64,000 nt of DNA, from positions 2,674,613 to 2,738,612 of the forward strand of contig AP021856.1 of the NCBI GenBank assembly GCA_017347445.1. Reading direction: 5' to 3'. The DNA comes from Candidatus Brocadia pituitae. Lineage in GTDB: Bacteria > Planctomycetota > Brocadiia > Brocadiales > Brocadiaceae. The notes below the pieces were generated by a model, which was not told the DNA's origin, did no database searches, and saw only the letters and a program-made list of their open reading frames with translations. Every line of letters begins with the position of its first letter. Within the stretch, counting starts at the first letter, position 1. This document shows positions 1 to 9,486 of this stretch, in pieces. Position numbers and translations under genes: made by a program.

Positions 1-194
1 AGTACAGAAATTTTATCAAAGCTCATATCAATAATTATCCTTTTTTTCCGTGGAGGTCCAAAGCGAATAAACTCCCAGGTTGGGCGAGAATTACCACTCC
101 GAATTTGTTTCGGAATCTCTTACACCTTACTACTTTTCATATCAGGAGATTCAGAATGACAAAAGGATATGCCCATTCTTCCCTGACAGTCTGT
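1..194. other. Window edge, no gene seen
   Basis: This stretch lies downstream of the minus-strand response regulator gene. I see no credible ORF, only AT-rich sequence and a short motif resembling the dispersed GATTCAGAATGAC-type repeats common in such genomes. Confidence 0.5.
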
Positions 195-1829
195 TCAGGT
201 CTGACATTTCGCCATGGCCTCCTGCACTTTTTTCTTTGCCTTCACCATAACTGCTTCTGGAACTGAGAGCAGTCCTTGCTTCTCCACAATATCAAAAAGA
301 AGAAGAACCAGCTTGGGATCAAACTGACTTCCGACATTATTGGCAAATTCTTCAATAACCTTTTCAGCCGAAAGGTTTTTCCTATAAGGCCGTTCTGATA
401 CCATGGCAACCATTGCATCAACAGTGGCAAATATCCTGGCGCCCAACGGTATTTCATTACCTTTGAGCCCCATGGGATAACCAGAGCCATCATAATTTTC
501 ATGATGATGCTGAAGAATCGATCTTTCATGTGCAAAAAAATCGAACAATCCGGTCAGTTCCGCCATCATATCGGGCTGACTTTCAATCTCTCTCTTTTCG
601 CTGATACTCAGCCCTGTGCTTTCACTCTTCAACGCTTTTTCCAGCATGAATTTGAAGCAGTCATGAAGCTGTGCAGCGTTTTTAAAGGACTCTACAATAG
701 AAGGGGGCAGATTAAACCTTTCCCCCATAAGTTCAATATATCGTATAGCCTGATGATTATGCTTCAGGTATTTAGCCGCCCCCAAATTTCGAACCATGAA
801 GAACAAAGATTGAATAGATGCCTTTTTTGTTTTTTCCAAAATAGCTGAAATGTTTTGTTTTAAGTAACTGAAATCCTCAGCTTCGCGTATCTTTTCTTCT
901 CCCGATTTCACTGAAGAATCTTTCAGATAAACACTGACTCTATTTCTCCCTTCCGACTTGGAACGGTAAAGAGCCTTGTCGGCAAATGCTATAAGTTTGT
1001 TACTTTCAGATGGCTGATGTCTTTTCACGGATGCCGCACCGATGCTCACGGTTGCAACTGTTGAATTGTTTCCATCCTTATACACTTTTGATTCGCAGAT
1101 AGAGCGAATGTTTTCCGCTACATTCAGTGCACCGTCAACATCTGTATTGGGAAGAAGTACCATGAACTCTTCCCCTCCATATCGGAAAACAAAGTCATAC
1201 CTTCTTACTTCTCGTTTTAAACAGTCAGAAAATTCACGTAATACGAAATCACCGAAACTATGTCCAAAAGTATCATTAATAACTTTGAAATAATCTATAT
1301 CAAGCAACAGGCAGGACAAATCGGTTTGATGTCTCCATGCGCGGGCATACTCCTTCTCAAGGATTTCCTTCATATAATGACGATTATACAAATCGGTCAG
1401 CTCATCATAGATGGCCTTATTACGCAAGACGTTGCGTGCTTCCAGAAGTTCTTTATTCATTTCGACAATCCGCCTTCCGGCATTCAGACGCACCTTGAGT
1501 TCATTTTGATTGAATGGTTTGATGATATAGTCGTCCGCGCCCGCTTCTATTCCGGAGACGACATCATCTTTTTCGGTTTTCGAGGTAAGCAACAAGATAT
1601 ACGTATAAGGCTCACGGGCTTGTTTCCGAATCCTACGGCATATCTCCGTACCATCCAAACCTGGCATTATCCAATCGAGGATCATGAGGTTGGGGGCATC
1701 TTCAGACTGAATAACCTCCCACGCATCAAGACCATCCTTGCACGATATAACCTCATACTCCATTTCTTCCAAAAACTTCTCTAATCTGTGCCGTGTGATG
1801 TTTTCATCTTCTGCTATCAATATCTTCAT
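195..1829 (-). CDS. Response regulator with GGDEF and HD-GYP-like output
   Basis: A 544-residue protein predicted to receive a phosphoryl group and act on cyclic-di-GMP. An N-terminal receiver domain (about 1-120) has the acidic pair EDE near residues 7-9 and phospho-acceptor Asp52 (LDWIMPGLDG). A GGDEF domain (about 135-300) carries GGEEF at 218-222 and a perfectly spaced RRYD inhibitory site at 209-212, so diguanylate cyclase activity with product inhibition is likely. The C-terminal HD-GYP-like domain (about 325-530) keeps HHE at 442-444, DG and GYP at 450-452, but the usual HDIGK is HDCFK at 389-393, so hydrolase activity is less certain. The gene follows an HPt gene and a hybrid kinase on the same strand, which suggests it is the terminal output of that relay. 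Confidence 0.93.
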   Translation of the reverse strand: MKILIAEDENITRHRLEKFLEEMEYEVISCKDGLDAWEVIQSEDAPNLMILDWIMPGLDGTEICRRIRKQAREPYTYILLLTSKTEKDDVVSGIEAGADDYIIKPFNQNELKVRLNAGRRIVEMNKELLEARNVLRNKAIYDELTDLYNRHYMKEILEKEYARAWRHQTDLSCLLLDIDYFKVINDTFGHSFGDFVLREFSDCLKREVRRYDFVFRYGGEEFMVLLPNTDVDGALNVAENIRSICESKVYKDGNNSTVATVSIGAASVKRHQPSESNKLIAFADKALYRSKSEGRNRVSVYLKDSSVKSGEEKIREAEDFSYLKQNISAILEKTKKASIQSLFFMVRNLGAAKYLKHNHQAIRYIELMGERFNLPPSIVESFKNAAQLHDCFKFMLEKALKSESTGLSISEKREIESQPDMMAELTGLFDFFAHERSILQHHHENYDGSGYPMGLKGNEIPLGARIFATVDAMVAMVSERPYRKNLSAEKVIEEFANNVGSQFDPKLVLLLFDIVEKQGLLSVPEAVMVKAKKKVQEAMAKCQT

Positions 1830-1925
1830 ATACCACCAAAACCGTCGATTTTACTGCCCATTATCTTCTGTCAACCACCGAGTTGCACTATGCTCTGTAA
1901 CACAACCATCATTAAAATACAAGTG

Positions 1926-2324
1926 TTATCTAGATTTAATAAAATTCCGTAACGCATTTACCAGCCGCACTGTTTCCTTCGTCAAAGCTCCATAAGCTTC
2001 TTCAACATCTTCCAGTCTGTTTTCTTTTCCCATCATCTCCAGACTTAATGCTACCTTAAACACCGTATTATTCCCAAAATTAGCAACTGCCCCCTTTAGT
2101 TTATGGGCTGATTTTTCCAGGGCATTATTATCACGACTATGAACGGCTTTCTTTATTGATGACATTTCCTCAGGCAAGCCATAAATAAACATTTCTGCTA
2201 GTTCTTTAAGAAATTCCTCTTCGTTAGCATTTATTTCGAGCGCCGCATTCTTGTCAAAAACCGTCTCATCATTTACCCACATTTGTTTCCTGTAATCAGC
2301 AATATCATTTGAATTTGCTTTCAT
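1926..2324 (-). CDS. Free histidine phosphotransfer (HPt) protein
   Basis: A 132-residue small helical protein with the HPt signature AHKLKGAVANFG; His74 is the predicted phosphorylated residue. It should shuttle phosphate between the receiver domains of the upstream hybrid kinase and the receiver of the downstream GGDEF/HD-GYP regulator. A clear AGGAGG site precedes the ATG. It lies between those two genes on the same strand, with intervening gaps of about 360 and 95 bases, so it may or may not be on the same transcript. HPt modules are often fused to the kinase; here it is separate. Confidence 0.88.
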   Translation of the reverse strand: MKANSNDIADYRKQMWVNDETVFDKNAALEINANEEEFLKELAEMFIYGLPEEMSSIKKAVHSRDNNALEKSAHKLKGAVANFGNNTVFKVALSLEMMGKENRLEDVEEAYGALTKETVRLVNALRNFIKSR

Positions 2325-2682
2325 TCTAAAATTCCTCCTTACAATTTAATCAGGTTGTATTTGGCAACAACTTTCAATCTCCCCTCTAAAAGAGGGGCCG
2401 GGGGTGTGTTATGATATTATGTACACACCCCTTAATCCCCTCTTTCTAGAGGGGAATTACAAAAGATTGAAATTCCTATACCTCAAGATAGAATGACGGA
2501 TAAAGGCGTTGTTTTTTACGCCGTATCCACCTTCAATATTTTGTGATAAGGTGGATTCGCTTCGCTTAATCCACCCTACCGCAAAACCGCTTGATTAAAA
2601 TGAAAATTCCTATACAATCAAGATACTAAATCGCTTCCGGTACACTTTGCTACATTTCCGTTTTCGGCTCTTTCATCATTGA
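2325..2682. other. Intergenic repeat-rich spacer
   Basis: No gene is seen. It holds a C/G-rich palindromic repeat (separate entry) and, at about 2545-2580, an imperfect hairpin of the AAGGTGGATTCGC...AATCCACC type. Both are dispersed-repeat styles rather than regulatory sites I recognise. Confidence 0.6.
2372..2460. repeat. C/G-rich palindromic dispersed repeat, copy 1
   Basis: An approximately 85-base element built from nested short palindromes (CCCCTCTAAAAGAGGGG, then GGGGGTGTGTTATG, then CACACCCCTTAATCCCC, then CCCCTCTTTCTAGAGGGG). A second copy in the opposite orientation lies at about 10723-10807, with the same module order and only a few differences outside its variable centre. Confidence 0.8.
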
Positions 2683-5286
2683 TTAGGAAGTTGACGAGGA
2701 GCGCTCTATTCCATCATGAAGGTTCCGCTTGATGGCATCGGCAAGCAACTGCATGCTAACCGGTTTAGTAACATAATCGTTCATGCCAGACTCAAGACAC
2801 TTCTCGCGGTCACCGTTCATAGCATTGGCAGTCATGGCGATTATGGGAATATTATGATTTCTAACAGATGAATTCTCATTACGGATGATACGGGTAGCCT
2901 CATAACCGTCCAACTCTGGCATCTGGCAATCCATCAGGACAAGGTTGTAATCCAATCTTTCCAGCGATTCGATGGCCTCCTTCCCATTAGTAACGACATC
3001 GGCCTCATATCCAAATTTTTTCTCTAAAATTCTCATGACAATCTTCTGATTGATAATGTTGTCCTCTGCCACGAGGATGCGAAGACTTCGCTTATGATCC
3101 TCGGATAGGGAATAACGCGTAACGATCTGTACTGAGGCATCTTTACCTGCACTTGCAGTTGCTCCGGTAATAATTCTGAGAGATTCAAACAACTGTGACT
3201 GTTTTATCGGCTTGAGCAGATACGCCGCAAATCCCAGCCTCTTAAAATATTCAGCATCGCCACGCATACCAACCGAAGTCAGTATCGCCAGGATCAGGTC
3301 TTTGAGTTGCGGATCGGCCTTGATTTCCCGGCACAGTGATTCTCCATCCACCTCCGGCATACAACGGTCAAGCAAGGCAATCTGAAATGGATTGCCATCA
3401 TGGATAGCCGCATGAAGCTTTTTCATCGCTTCATTAGCCGAGGCAGCCTCATCAACCCGGCAACGCCACGATTCGAGATATGCCCGAAAGATATGCCGGT
3501 TCGTTTGATTGTCATCAACAACCAGCACGTGTATATTTTCTATGATGCCAGGTTCATATGGCGTCCGTTGCCGGACAGAAGGTTGTTTTTCCAGTATTAT
3601 AGTAAACCAGAACGTTGAGCCCTTACCCTCTTCACTTTCCACACCTATTTGACCACCCATCATCACGGTAAGCTGTTTGGAAATCGCCAACCCAAGTCCG
3701 GTGCCGCCGTACATCCTGGTAGTAGAAGAATCTAGCTGGGAAAATGACTGGAACAAACGCCCCATACGATCGGAAGGGATCCCGATACCGGTGTCTCTGA
3801 CAGCAAACCGCAAGGTTACCTGCGAATCAGTTTCTTTGTCCAGGGTTATACTGATGGCAACATCGCCGTCGTTCGTAAATTTTATGGCGTTGTTAGCAAG
3901 GTTAATTAACACCTGTCGCAACCGGCCAGGGTCTCCCCGTAAAAGCGAAGGAACTTCAGGATCAATAAAACAAGAAAATTCCAGACCTTTCTTCTCTGCC
4001 CCGATGACCAGGAAGTCGATAGTACCTTCCACAACAATGCACAAATCGAAGTCGATGTTTTCTATCTCCAGTTTGCCAGACTCTATCTTGGAAAAATCCA
4101 GGATATCATTGATAATAGACAGCAAGGAATTGGCACAATTGCGAACCGACACTGCATAATCATGCTGTTCCTGAGTCAATTCCGTATCGAGCAACAGATC
4201 CGTCATACCTATGATACCGTTCATCGGCGTGCGTATCTCGTGACTCATGTTGGCAAGAAATTCACCCTTGGCACGGCTGGCTTCATCCGCCAACTTCCTA
4301 GCCTTTTCCAACTCATTATTCTTTTCTTCAACATTCCCTTTTTGTATTTCGAGTTCTTCGTAGTATCGCAACAGCTCTTTATGTCGCAACTGCAATTCTT
4401 CTTCGGTTTGCTTTAGACCGGTAATATCATTGAAAATCTCCAAAACCGCCTTTTTCCCTTTATATATTAAACCAACATGAGTTATCTGAAATACTTTCCC
4501 GCCTAAGATACCTTCTGATTCAATAGTTTCTGTCTTTCCTGCTCTCACACCTTCCTTCAGAAAACAATTATCACACTTTTTTTTGTTGTCGCGATAAATA
4601 TTCCAGCATTTTTCCCCTATTACCTTTTTACCCAAAATGGTTTCATATTTCTTGTTCACATAGAGGATATTACCTTCCTCGTCAACAATATCCAAACCAA
4701 AGGGAAGAGAACTAATAAGGGTTTGGTTGAAATTACTAAACTCCCGCAGTGCATCTTCCGCTTTTTTACGCTCGGTAATATCCTGAACCGTTCCATTCAT
4801 CTGGACGAACTTCCCTGTGTTGTCAAAAGGGGCTTCACCCTGTCCATGGACAAAGCGTATCGAACCATCTGGTAAAATTATTCGAAAGTCAATGCTGTGA
4901 GGCTTCTTCTCATCCAGGGACTCACTAACAGATTTTTTCACATGCTCTCTATCACCGGGATGAACAGAATCAAGGAATGCTTCATACGTTGCAGTAAATT
5001 TCTGACGAATTAAACCAAAAATGCGATAGGTCTCATCAGACCACCATAATCTATTTTTCCCTATGTCCCATTCCCAATTCCCAATGTGGGCAATTCGTTG
5101 AGCATTGGCGAGGCGTGCTTCGCTTTTCCTTAATGATTCCTCCACACGTTTACGCTCCGATAGTTCACCATATAATTTATCTGCTTGTTCAAGTGCGGTT
5201 TTTTCGTATACCTCTAGTAGCTGCTCCAAAGCGGCTATTTGAGACATAAGGTATTGAACTTCTGTATTTCCAGTACTATTTTCCAT
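2683..5286 (-). CDS. Hybrid sensor histidine kinase (PAS-PAS-HisKA-HATPase-REC-REC)
   Basis: An approximately 867-residue soluble hybrid kinase. Counting from the chosen ATG, it has an N-terminal coiled coil, a PAS/PAC domain (about 55-175), a second PAS (about 185-295) with the cluster CWNIYRDNKKKCDNC, another coiled coil, and a HisKA domain with His349 in SHEIRTPMNG. The ATPase domain has N-box NLANNAIKF and G1 box DTGIGIP. Two receiver domains follow, with LLDRCMPEVDG and LMDCQMPELDG around the acceptor Asp. There is no transmembrane segment, so it senses inside the cell. An in-frame ATG 42 bases upstream exists, but the start at 5286 has a GGAAAGAG site nine bases before it. It partly overlaps the upstream gene only if the longer start is used. 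Confidence 0.92.
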   Translation of the reverse strand: MENSTGNTEVQYLMSQIAALEQLLEVYEKTALEQADKLYGELSERKRVEESLRKSEARLANAQRIAHIGNWEWDIGKNRLWWSDETYRIFGLIRQKFTATYEAFLDSVHPGDREHVKKSVSESLDEKKPHSIDFRIILPDGSIRFVHGQGEAPFDNTGKFVQMNGTVQDITERKKAEDALREFSNFNQTLISSLPFGLDIVDEEGNILYVNKKYETILGKKVIGEKCWNIYRDNKKKCDNCFLKEGVRAGKTETIESEGILGGKVFQITHVGLIYKGKKAVLEIFNDITGLKQTEEELQLRHKELLRYYEELEIQKGNVEEKNNELEKARKLADEASRAKGEFLANMSHEIRTPMNGIIGMTDLLLDTELTQEQHDYAVSVRNCANSLLSIINDILDFSKIESGKLEIENIDFDLCIVVEGTIDFLVIGAEKKGLEFSCFIDPEVPSLLRGDPGRLRQVLINLANNAIKFTNDGDVAISITLDKETDSQVTLRFAVRDTGIGIPSDRMGRLFQSFSQLDSSTTRMYGGTGLGLAISKQLTVMMGGQIGVESEEGKGSTFWFTIILEKQPSVRQRTPYEPGIIENIHVLVVDDNQTNRHIFRAYLESWRCRVDEAASANEAMKKLHAAIHDGNPFQIALLDRCMPEVDGESLCREIKADPQLKDLILAILTSVGMRGDAEYFKRLGFAAYLLKPIKQSQLFESLRIITGATASAGKDASVQIVTRYSLSEDHKRSLRILVAEDNIINQKIVMRILEKKFGYEADVVTNGKEAIESLERLDYNLVLMDCQMPELDGYEATRIIRNENSSVRNHNIPIIAMTANAMNGDREKCLESGMNDYVTKPVSMQLLADAIKRNLHDGIERSSSTS

Positions 5287-5305
5287 AATAACAATCTCTT
5301 TCCGC

Positions 5306-6055
5306 TCATGCGAATACCGCATTTTCAAATGGCAATACTGCTATTTTTATATTTAGTGACAGGGTCTTGAAAAAATTGGCCACCTCCTTCGAAACGGGAA
5401 CCTTAAGGAACATAATAACTGCAAAAAGATCTCCTGATGGGAGTACTCCGCCGAACCCTAATACGGATTTTATACCGTAGGGTATGACAAATTCTTTCTG
5501 AGCTGGAATGTGGAGACTGTCAGTCGCCTCGGATACATGGAAGACGTTATAGGTATTCTGCCCAGAATCCAAGAGAAGTTTTGGGTCTGGTTTGACAATC
5601 ATGCTAATACTTAATCCTAATTGTAAAATAAGGGTCCGGATCATCGGGATCTGCTGAACTGACTGTTCACTCGGCAATGGAATTGCTTTGTGCCCCTTTG
5701 AGGTTTTCCTGGAATTCCACTCCGGGTTTTCCCCATCTGTAGCCAGGAGGGTAAGGCATTTCATGTCAGGTAAAATAGAGTAGTCCCCGAGCATACTCCT
5801 TGAAAAGTTTTGAAGTTCGTCATCGAGTTTTTCGTAAGTATGGGTTTTGAAAAAACGAACTAAAGAAGATGCCCGATTCCCGCTTGCTCCATCAATCAGA
5901 TTATTGTACAAATAGTGAACAATTCTGCTAGCTACTTCTTCCATGTTCTTGGCACCTTTTCCAATATTTCGAAGGGTTCTCCCGCATTCGGTCATATCAC
6001 GTATAGTAAAATTTACTAAGTCACAACTCGCATACTTTTCATTTTGAGTATTCAT
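5306..6055 (-). CDS. Hypothetical sensor-like protein, partner of hybrid kinase
   Basis: A 249-residue soluble protein that I do not recognise with certainty. The C-terminal half, with hydrophobic strands around VIPYGIKSVLGFGGVLPSGD and LFAVIMFLKVPVS, has the feel of a GAF-like ligand-sensing fold; this is an impression, not a motif match. It ends about 20 bases before the chosen kinase start, so the two are almost certainly co-transcribed. A role as an accessory input to the kinase is inferred from position. There is no signal peptide or membrane segment. Confidence 0.75.
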   Translation of the reverse strand: MNTQNEKYASCDLVNFTIRDMTECGRTLRNIGKGAKNMEEVASRIVHYLYNNLIDGASGNRASSLVRFFKTHTYEKLDDELQNFSRSMLGDYSILPDMKCLTLLATDGENPEWNSRKTSKGHKAIPLPSEQSVQQIPMIRTLILQLGLSISMIVKPDPKLLLDSGQNTYNVFHVSEATDSLHIPAQKEFVIPYGIKSVLGFGGVLPSGDLFAVIMFLKVPVSKEVANFFKTLSLNIKIAVLPFENAVFA

Positions 6056-6200
6056 AATTCGTTTTTATCCACTATGAATGTAACAATTTCTTGTTGCAAT
6101 ACCCACTGCTTGATTTATTTTTACCAGAATCATGGAGTGATTTATCTATTTTTTTATTTTTCTGCATACCCTCTCTCCTAAATTACCAGGTTTACACTGC

Positions 6201-6641
6201 TCAGTTATATTCCGCGTATTTCTGTGCCAAATCTTTACTATTTTTTTTTAGGAGTACGACAAAATGTTTTTCTGCCTCTCTGTACCGCTGCTGATTGTGA
6301 AGTTCAATGGCAAGCCATAATCTTACACTCCGGTCATCGGGTGTTATTTTTATCATGCTATTCAAGACCTTTATCGCTTCCTTTCTCTTTTCCGCTCGTA
6401 TTAATATTTTTCCGAGACAGTAGTATGAATTGATTTCCTTTCGGCCTGGTACTTTTCTCATCATGGCGTTGTAGAGCATCATGACCTTATCAGCATCAGG
6501 GGACTCAGCGCCCTCGTACAGTAATTGTAAAAGGATCTCATTTTTGTAAACCCATCGAAAAGCACCCCAGAATATTCCAAAATAGAAGAGAAAGAAGATT
6601 ACAATGAACCACTTGTTGCGAATGAGTTTGCTTGAGTTCAT
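6201..6641 (-). CDS. Membrane-anchored TPR protein
   Basis: A 146-residue protein with one N-terminal transmembrane helix (about 10-32, WFIVIFFLFYFGIFWGAF) followed by two or three TPR-like helical hairpins (YYCLGKILIRAEKRKEAIKV, RLWLAIELHNQQRYREAEKH). It probably faces the periplasm. It starts nine bases after a small ORF that itself follows the cellulose-synthase-like gene, so it is probably part of that exopolysaccharide operon. TPR proteins commonly act as scaffolds in such export systems. The precise partner is unknown. Confidence 0.75.
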   Translation of the reverse strand: MNSSKLIRNKWFIVIFFLFYFGIFWGAFRWVYKNEILLQLLYEGAESPDADKVMMLYNAMMRKVPGRKEINSYYCLGKILIRAEKRKEAIKVLNSMIKITPDDRSVRLWLAIELHNQQRYREAEKHFVVLLKKNSKDLAQKYAEYN

Positions 6642-6650
6642 CGGTAATAT

Positions 6651-6779
6651 TTAGTGCTTCTGCTCCCATGTGCCGGCAAGATATAAAAGGATCGTTTTTG
6701 AATCCCCGGCCACGATTTCTCTTTGTTGTGCTATTTTACCTTTTGCAATAACGATCCTTGATGGTGCGAAAACCTCCAT
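6651..6779 (-). CDS. Small ORF, 42 residues, between exopolysaccharide genes
   Basis: It begins 12 bases after the stop of the cellulose-synthase-like gene, with AGGA ahead of its ATG, and ends nine bases before the start of the TPR gene. That tight packing is what real operonic genes look like. The product is short and mixed, starting MEVFAPSRIVIAKGK and ending YLAGTWEQKH, without a membrane segment. I recognise no family. The alternative is a simple spacer that happens to be open. Confidence 0.42.
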   Translation of the reverse strand: MEVFAPSRIVIAKGKIAQQREIVAGDSKTILLYLAGTWEQKH

Positions 6780-6791
6780 GCCCGGTATCCT

Positions 6792-9035
6792 TCAATTCTT
6801 TCCGTTTGCAGCAGTCTTTAACCATCGGTCAAGGCTCTCTTTATCATCTCTTCCGGAGACCCTTAAACTGAGTTCTTCTGATTGGCCGAAAAAATGAGTA
6901 AATTTGACGCCAACAAAATAAGAATTTTCAGACACGATTTCCCTCATTTGCTTTATCTCTCCTTCTGCAAAAAAGTTCCCAAACGGCGTTATAATCTCCA
7001 TATGCAGCAGAGTGCCTGTCGCCAATGGGACATAACTTGTAAATGAAAGCCCGGAGATACTGACATCATTCGTAACTACCGTGAGGGAAGGCTCGCCATT
7101 GTTTCGAATAACGAGAGGAATCGTTATTTTTTTTCGAATATACCTCCGAAACCGTTCATGATGATAAAGCCTAAAAATCAGTCTTAAAAAGACGGATGGC
7201 TTTTTCTCAAACCTCTGAAGAAATCTAAGGAGGATAGTGTTGAAGCAGTACATACTAATCACATCCATCTCCTCTCTGCTTACACCTTCAAACTTAAGAC
7301 CATAAACAAACATTCTTCCATGAAGATACTGTGGCAGATGGCTAGAATGTGCTGTATAAAGAACGGAGGCATTACATGTTACCGTTCTTTCGTTCAGACA
7401 GAGAGAAAGCGAGACCGGTTTGTCCAATAGTAGAGGAGTAAAAGTAACCAATGAGATACCATGCTCGTTAAGATCTCTGCTGATCCCTACCCTGCTCAAT
7501 GATACCGAATCGGACGGCGTAGAGTATCGTACCGGTATCGATCCGATAAACCGGAAATCCTTGCGTTTATAATATGGCCTGGTAACCAGTTCAATTCCAG
7601 ACGCGGCCAGAGATCCATTCACGAAACACCAGAAGATGGCAACACCAATTCCCAGATAATCAGACGACACGCCATAATAGATTTTTAACCCACCCCATGC
7701 AATTCCGCCAAAACAGATAAGACACAAGAGAGACTGAGGAATAATTTCCAAAATATTGGTAGATGCCTGAAGTCCTTTTCCGGTGACTTTGAATACCGAT
7801 TTTAGCCGTACTACATTCTTCAAAGATGCCTTAATGAAGATAAAGAAATTCATCATCAGATAAGATTCGTCATACCTGATTCTTCCATATCCACGGCAGG
7901 CAAACTTGAATCCCAGGAGAATCACACCAAGAAACATCACATATCTCCACATAAAGGAAAAATCAAATGACCCGATAGGATGACCACCCGAGAGGATCAT
8001 AATAGGTGGCAAGACAAAATAGATAAGTTTTGGGAAACCAATAAGCCAGCTAAAAATAACAGCAAAAAAACAGATGCGTTGAGGAATCGATAAGCCTCTG
8101 ACAAACAAGGGATTATTAACAAAAAACAGCCCGATATTTCCTTCTGCCCAGCGCATTACCTGCGTGTGGTAGTTTTTCAGATCCTTTGCCGCAAGCCCGT
8201 GTGATAGAATCTCATCATGATAAATCCCCTTCCATCCGTGTGAATACAGGAGAATGGTTGTATTGATATCCTCCGTAATATTTCCTGTGGCAATACCACC
8301 GATATCTTCTAAGGCCTGCTTTCTGAATACCGCTGCGCTGCCGGTAAAAAAGGTCGAATTCCAATTGTCTCTGCAGGGCATCATGAGCTTATAAAAAATA
8401 TCCTGCTCGTTCCAGGATTGCTCCTTTTTCTTATTGATTCTGAATTGAAATGAATCAACATTATAATAATTGTGAGGGGTTTGAACAAAGGCAACGTTCG
8501 GGTCATGAAAATAGCCGATCGTTCTGTCGAGAAAATTCGGTTGAGGCACAAAATCTGCGTCAAAGATAACCACATAATCGCCGTCAGTGTGTTGGAGTGC
8601 ATTATTTAAATTTCCTGCCTTGGCATCTGCACTTTCCTTCCTGGCAATGTATTTACATCCCCATCTTTCTGCTTCTTTTGCCAATTCTGGGCGATTTCCA
8701 TCGTCCAGGATATACGTTGTGTGGGGATATCGTATCTTGGCACAACTCAGTGCGGTTTTTCGCAGAATGGAAATATCTTCATTATAGGTAGGAACGTAGA
8801 TGTCTACCGATAGTCCAGGTATTGGAGAAGGACATTTTCTCTCTGCCGGCTTCCATATTTGAAAGAAAAAAAGAAATAAGGCAAGAAAACCATGTGCCTC
8901 TGCATAAAAAAACCCGATTGAAAGAATAAGGGATTCCGGATTGATCGTATAACGAATCCGGTATACGAGATAATACAGATAAACCCCTAGAGTTATGATA
9001 ATTGCAGCCTGATATGGCGAATGTCGATATTTCAA
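6792..9035 (-). CDS. Cellulose-synthase-like GT2 glycosyltransferase with PilZ-like domains
   Basis: A 747-residue integral membrane processive glycosyltransferase that probably polymerises and extrudes an exopolysaccharide from nucleotide sugars. Two N-terminal membrane helices are followed by the catalytic domain with all hallmark motifs: DDG at 111-113, DAD at 159-161, TED at 254-256 and QVMRW at 292-296. More membrane helices follow (about 320-480). Two PilZ-like segments follow, the first around KRKDFRF and SRDLNEHGIS, the second around RRYIRKK and NDVSISGLSF; the latter fits the (D/N)xSxxG c-di-GMP-binding motif. The arrangement is BcsA-like, but no bcsB or other cellulose genes are adjacent, so the polymer is not known. 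Upstream there is a 450-base promoter-sized gap. Confidence 0.9.
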   Translation of the reverse strand: MKYRHSPYQAAIIITLGVYLYYLVYRIRYTINPESLILSIGFFYAEAHGFLALFLFFFQIWKPAERKCPSPIPGLSVDIYVPTYNEDISILRKTALSCAKIRYPHTTYILDDGNRPELAKEAERWGCKYIARKESADAKAGNLNNALQHTDGDYVVIFDADFVPQPNFLDRTIGYFHDPNVAFVQTPHNYYNVDSFQFRINKKKEQSWNEQDIFYKLMMPCRDNWNSTFFTGSAAVFRKQALEDIGGIATGNITEDINTTILLYSHGWKGIYHDEILSHGLAAKDLKNYHTQVMRWAEGNIGLFFVNNPLFVRGLSIPQRICFFAVIFSWLIGFPKLIYFVLPPIMILSGGHPIGSFDFSFMWRYVMFLGVILLGFKFACRGYGRIRYDESYLMMNFFIFIKASLKNVVRLKSVFKVTGKGLQASTNILEIIPQSLLCLICFGGIAWGGLKIYYGVSSDYLGIGVAIFWCFVNGSLAASGIELVTRPYYKRKDFRFIGSIPVRYSTPSDSVSLSRVGISRDLNEHGISLVTFTPLLLDKPVSLSLCLNERTVTCNASVLYTAHSSHLPQYLHGRMFVYGLKFEGVSREEMDVISMYCFNTILLRFLQRFEKKPSVFLRLIFRLYHHERFRRYIRKKITIPLVIRNNGEPSLTVVTNDVSISGLSFTSYVPLATGTLLHMEIITPFGNFFAEGEIKQMREIVSENSYFVGVKFTHFFGQSEELSLRVSGRDDKESLDRWLKTAANGKN

Positions 9036-9486
9036 ACGTTATCGTTTGCTTTTTAAACAAATTTTCAGTTAACTTGTTTGTTAATTACACATAATTACGA
9101 GCAAATCACTTTTGTATTTAACAATTGAGCAAACGGAAGTCCTAAAATTCGTATTTGTGAACAAGAGGATACATTTCATTTTTGTATGAATTATGTTAGA
9201 AAAAAGGAATATTTTATTTTATACTCTTAAGCGAATACTACAATTGCCCTTGAATCCTGGTAGCGTCTTATCGTAGTCACCTCCAGGGTTGTTACAATGC
9301 CGTAATATAAAAATGATATAAGAATGTAGTTTTTAAAAAAAGTAGGGGCGAAGCATTTGCTATAATTGTCATGCACGCTTTCAGAGCAAAACGGGTAAAT
9401 GCTTCGCCCCTACTCTGCACAACAAATATTACAATTATGGAAAATTTTTAAAAAACTACCTCGTTGCCAAAAGGAGATCTCTTTCG
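9036..9486. other. Divergent intergenic region
   Basis: The spacer between two divergent genes, so it should hold promoters for both. It is AT-rich. It contains one strong inverted repeat (9341-9414, separate entry). I could not pick out convincing -35/-10 pairs. Confidence 0.5.
9341..9414. repeat. Inverted repeat with 18-base perfect arms
   Basis: Arms AGTAGGGGCGAAGCATTT (9341-9358) and its exact reverse complement (9397-9414) enclose a 38-base loop. The arm sequence resembles the GTAGGGGCGAAGCATT-type dispersed repeat seen in many environmental bacterial genomes (recalled, not checked). No transposase is nearby, so a small non-autonomous element is likely. Confidence 0.82.
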
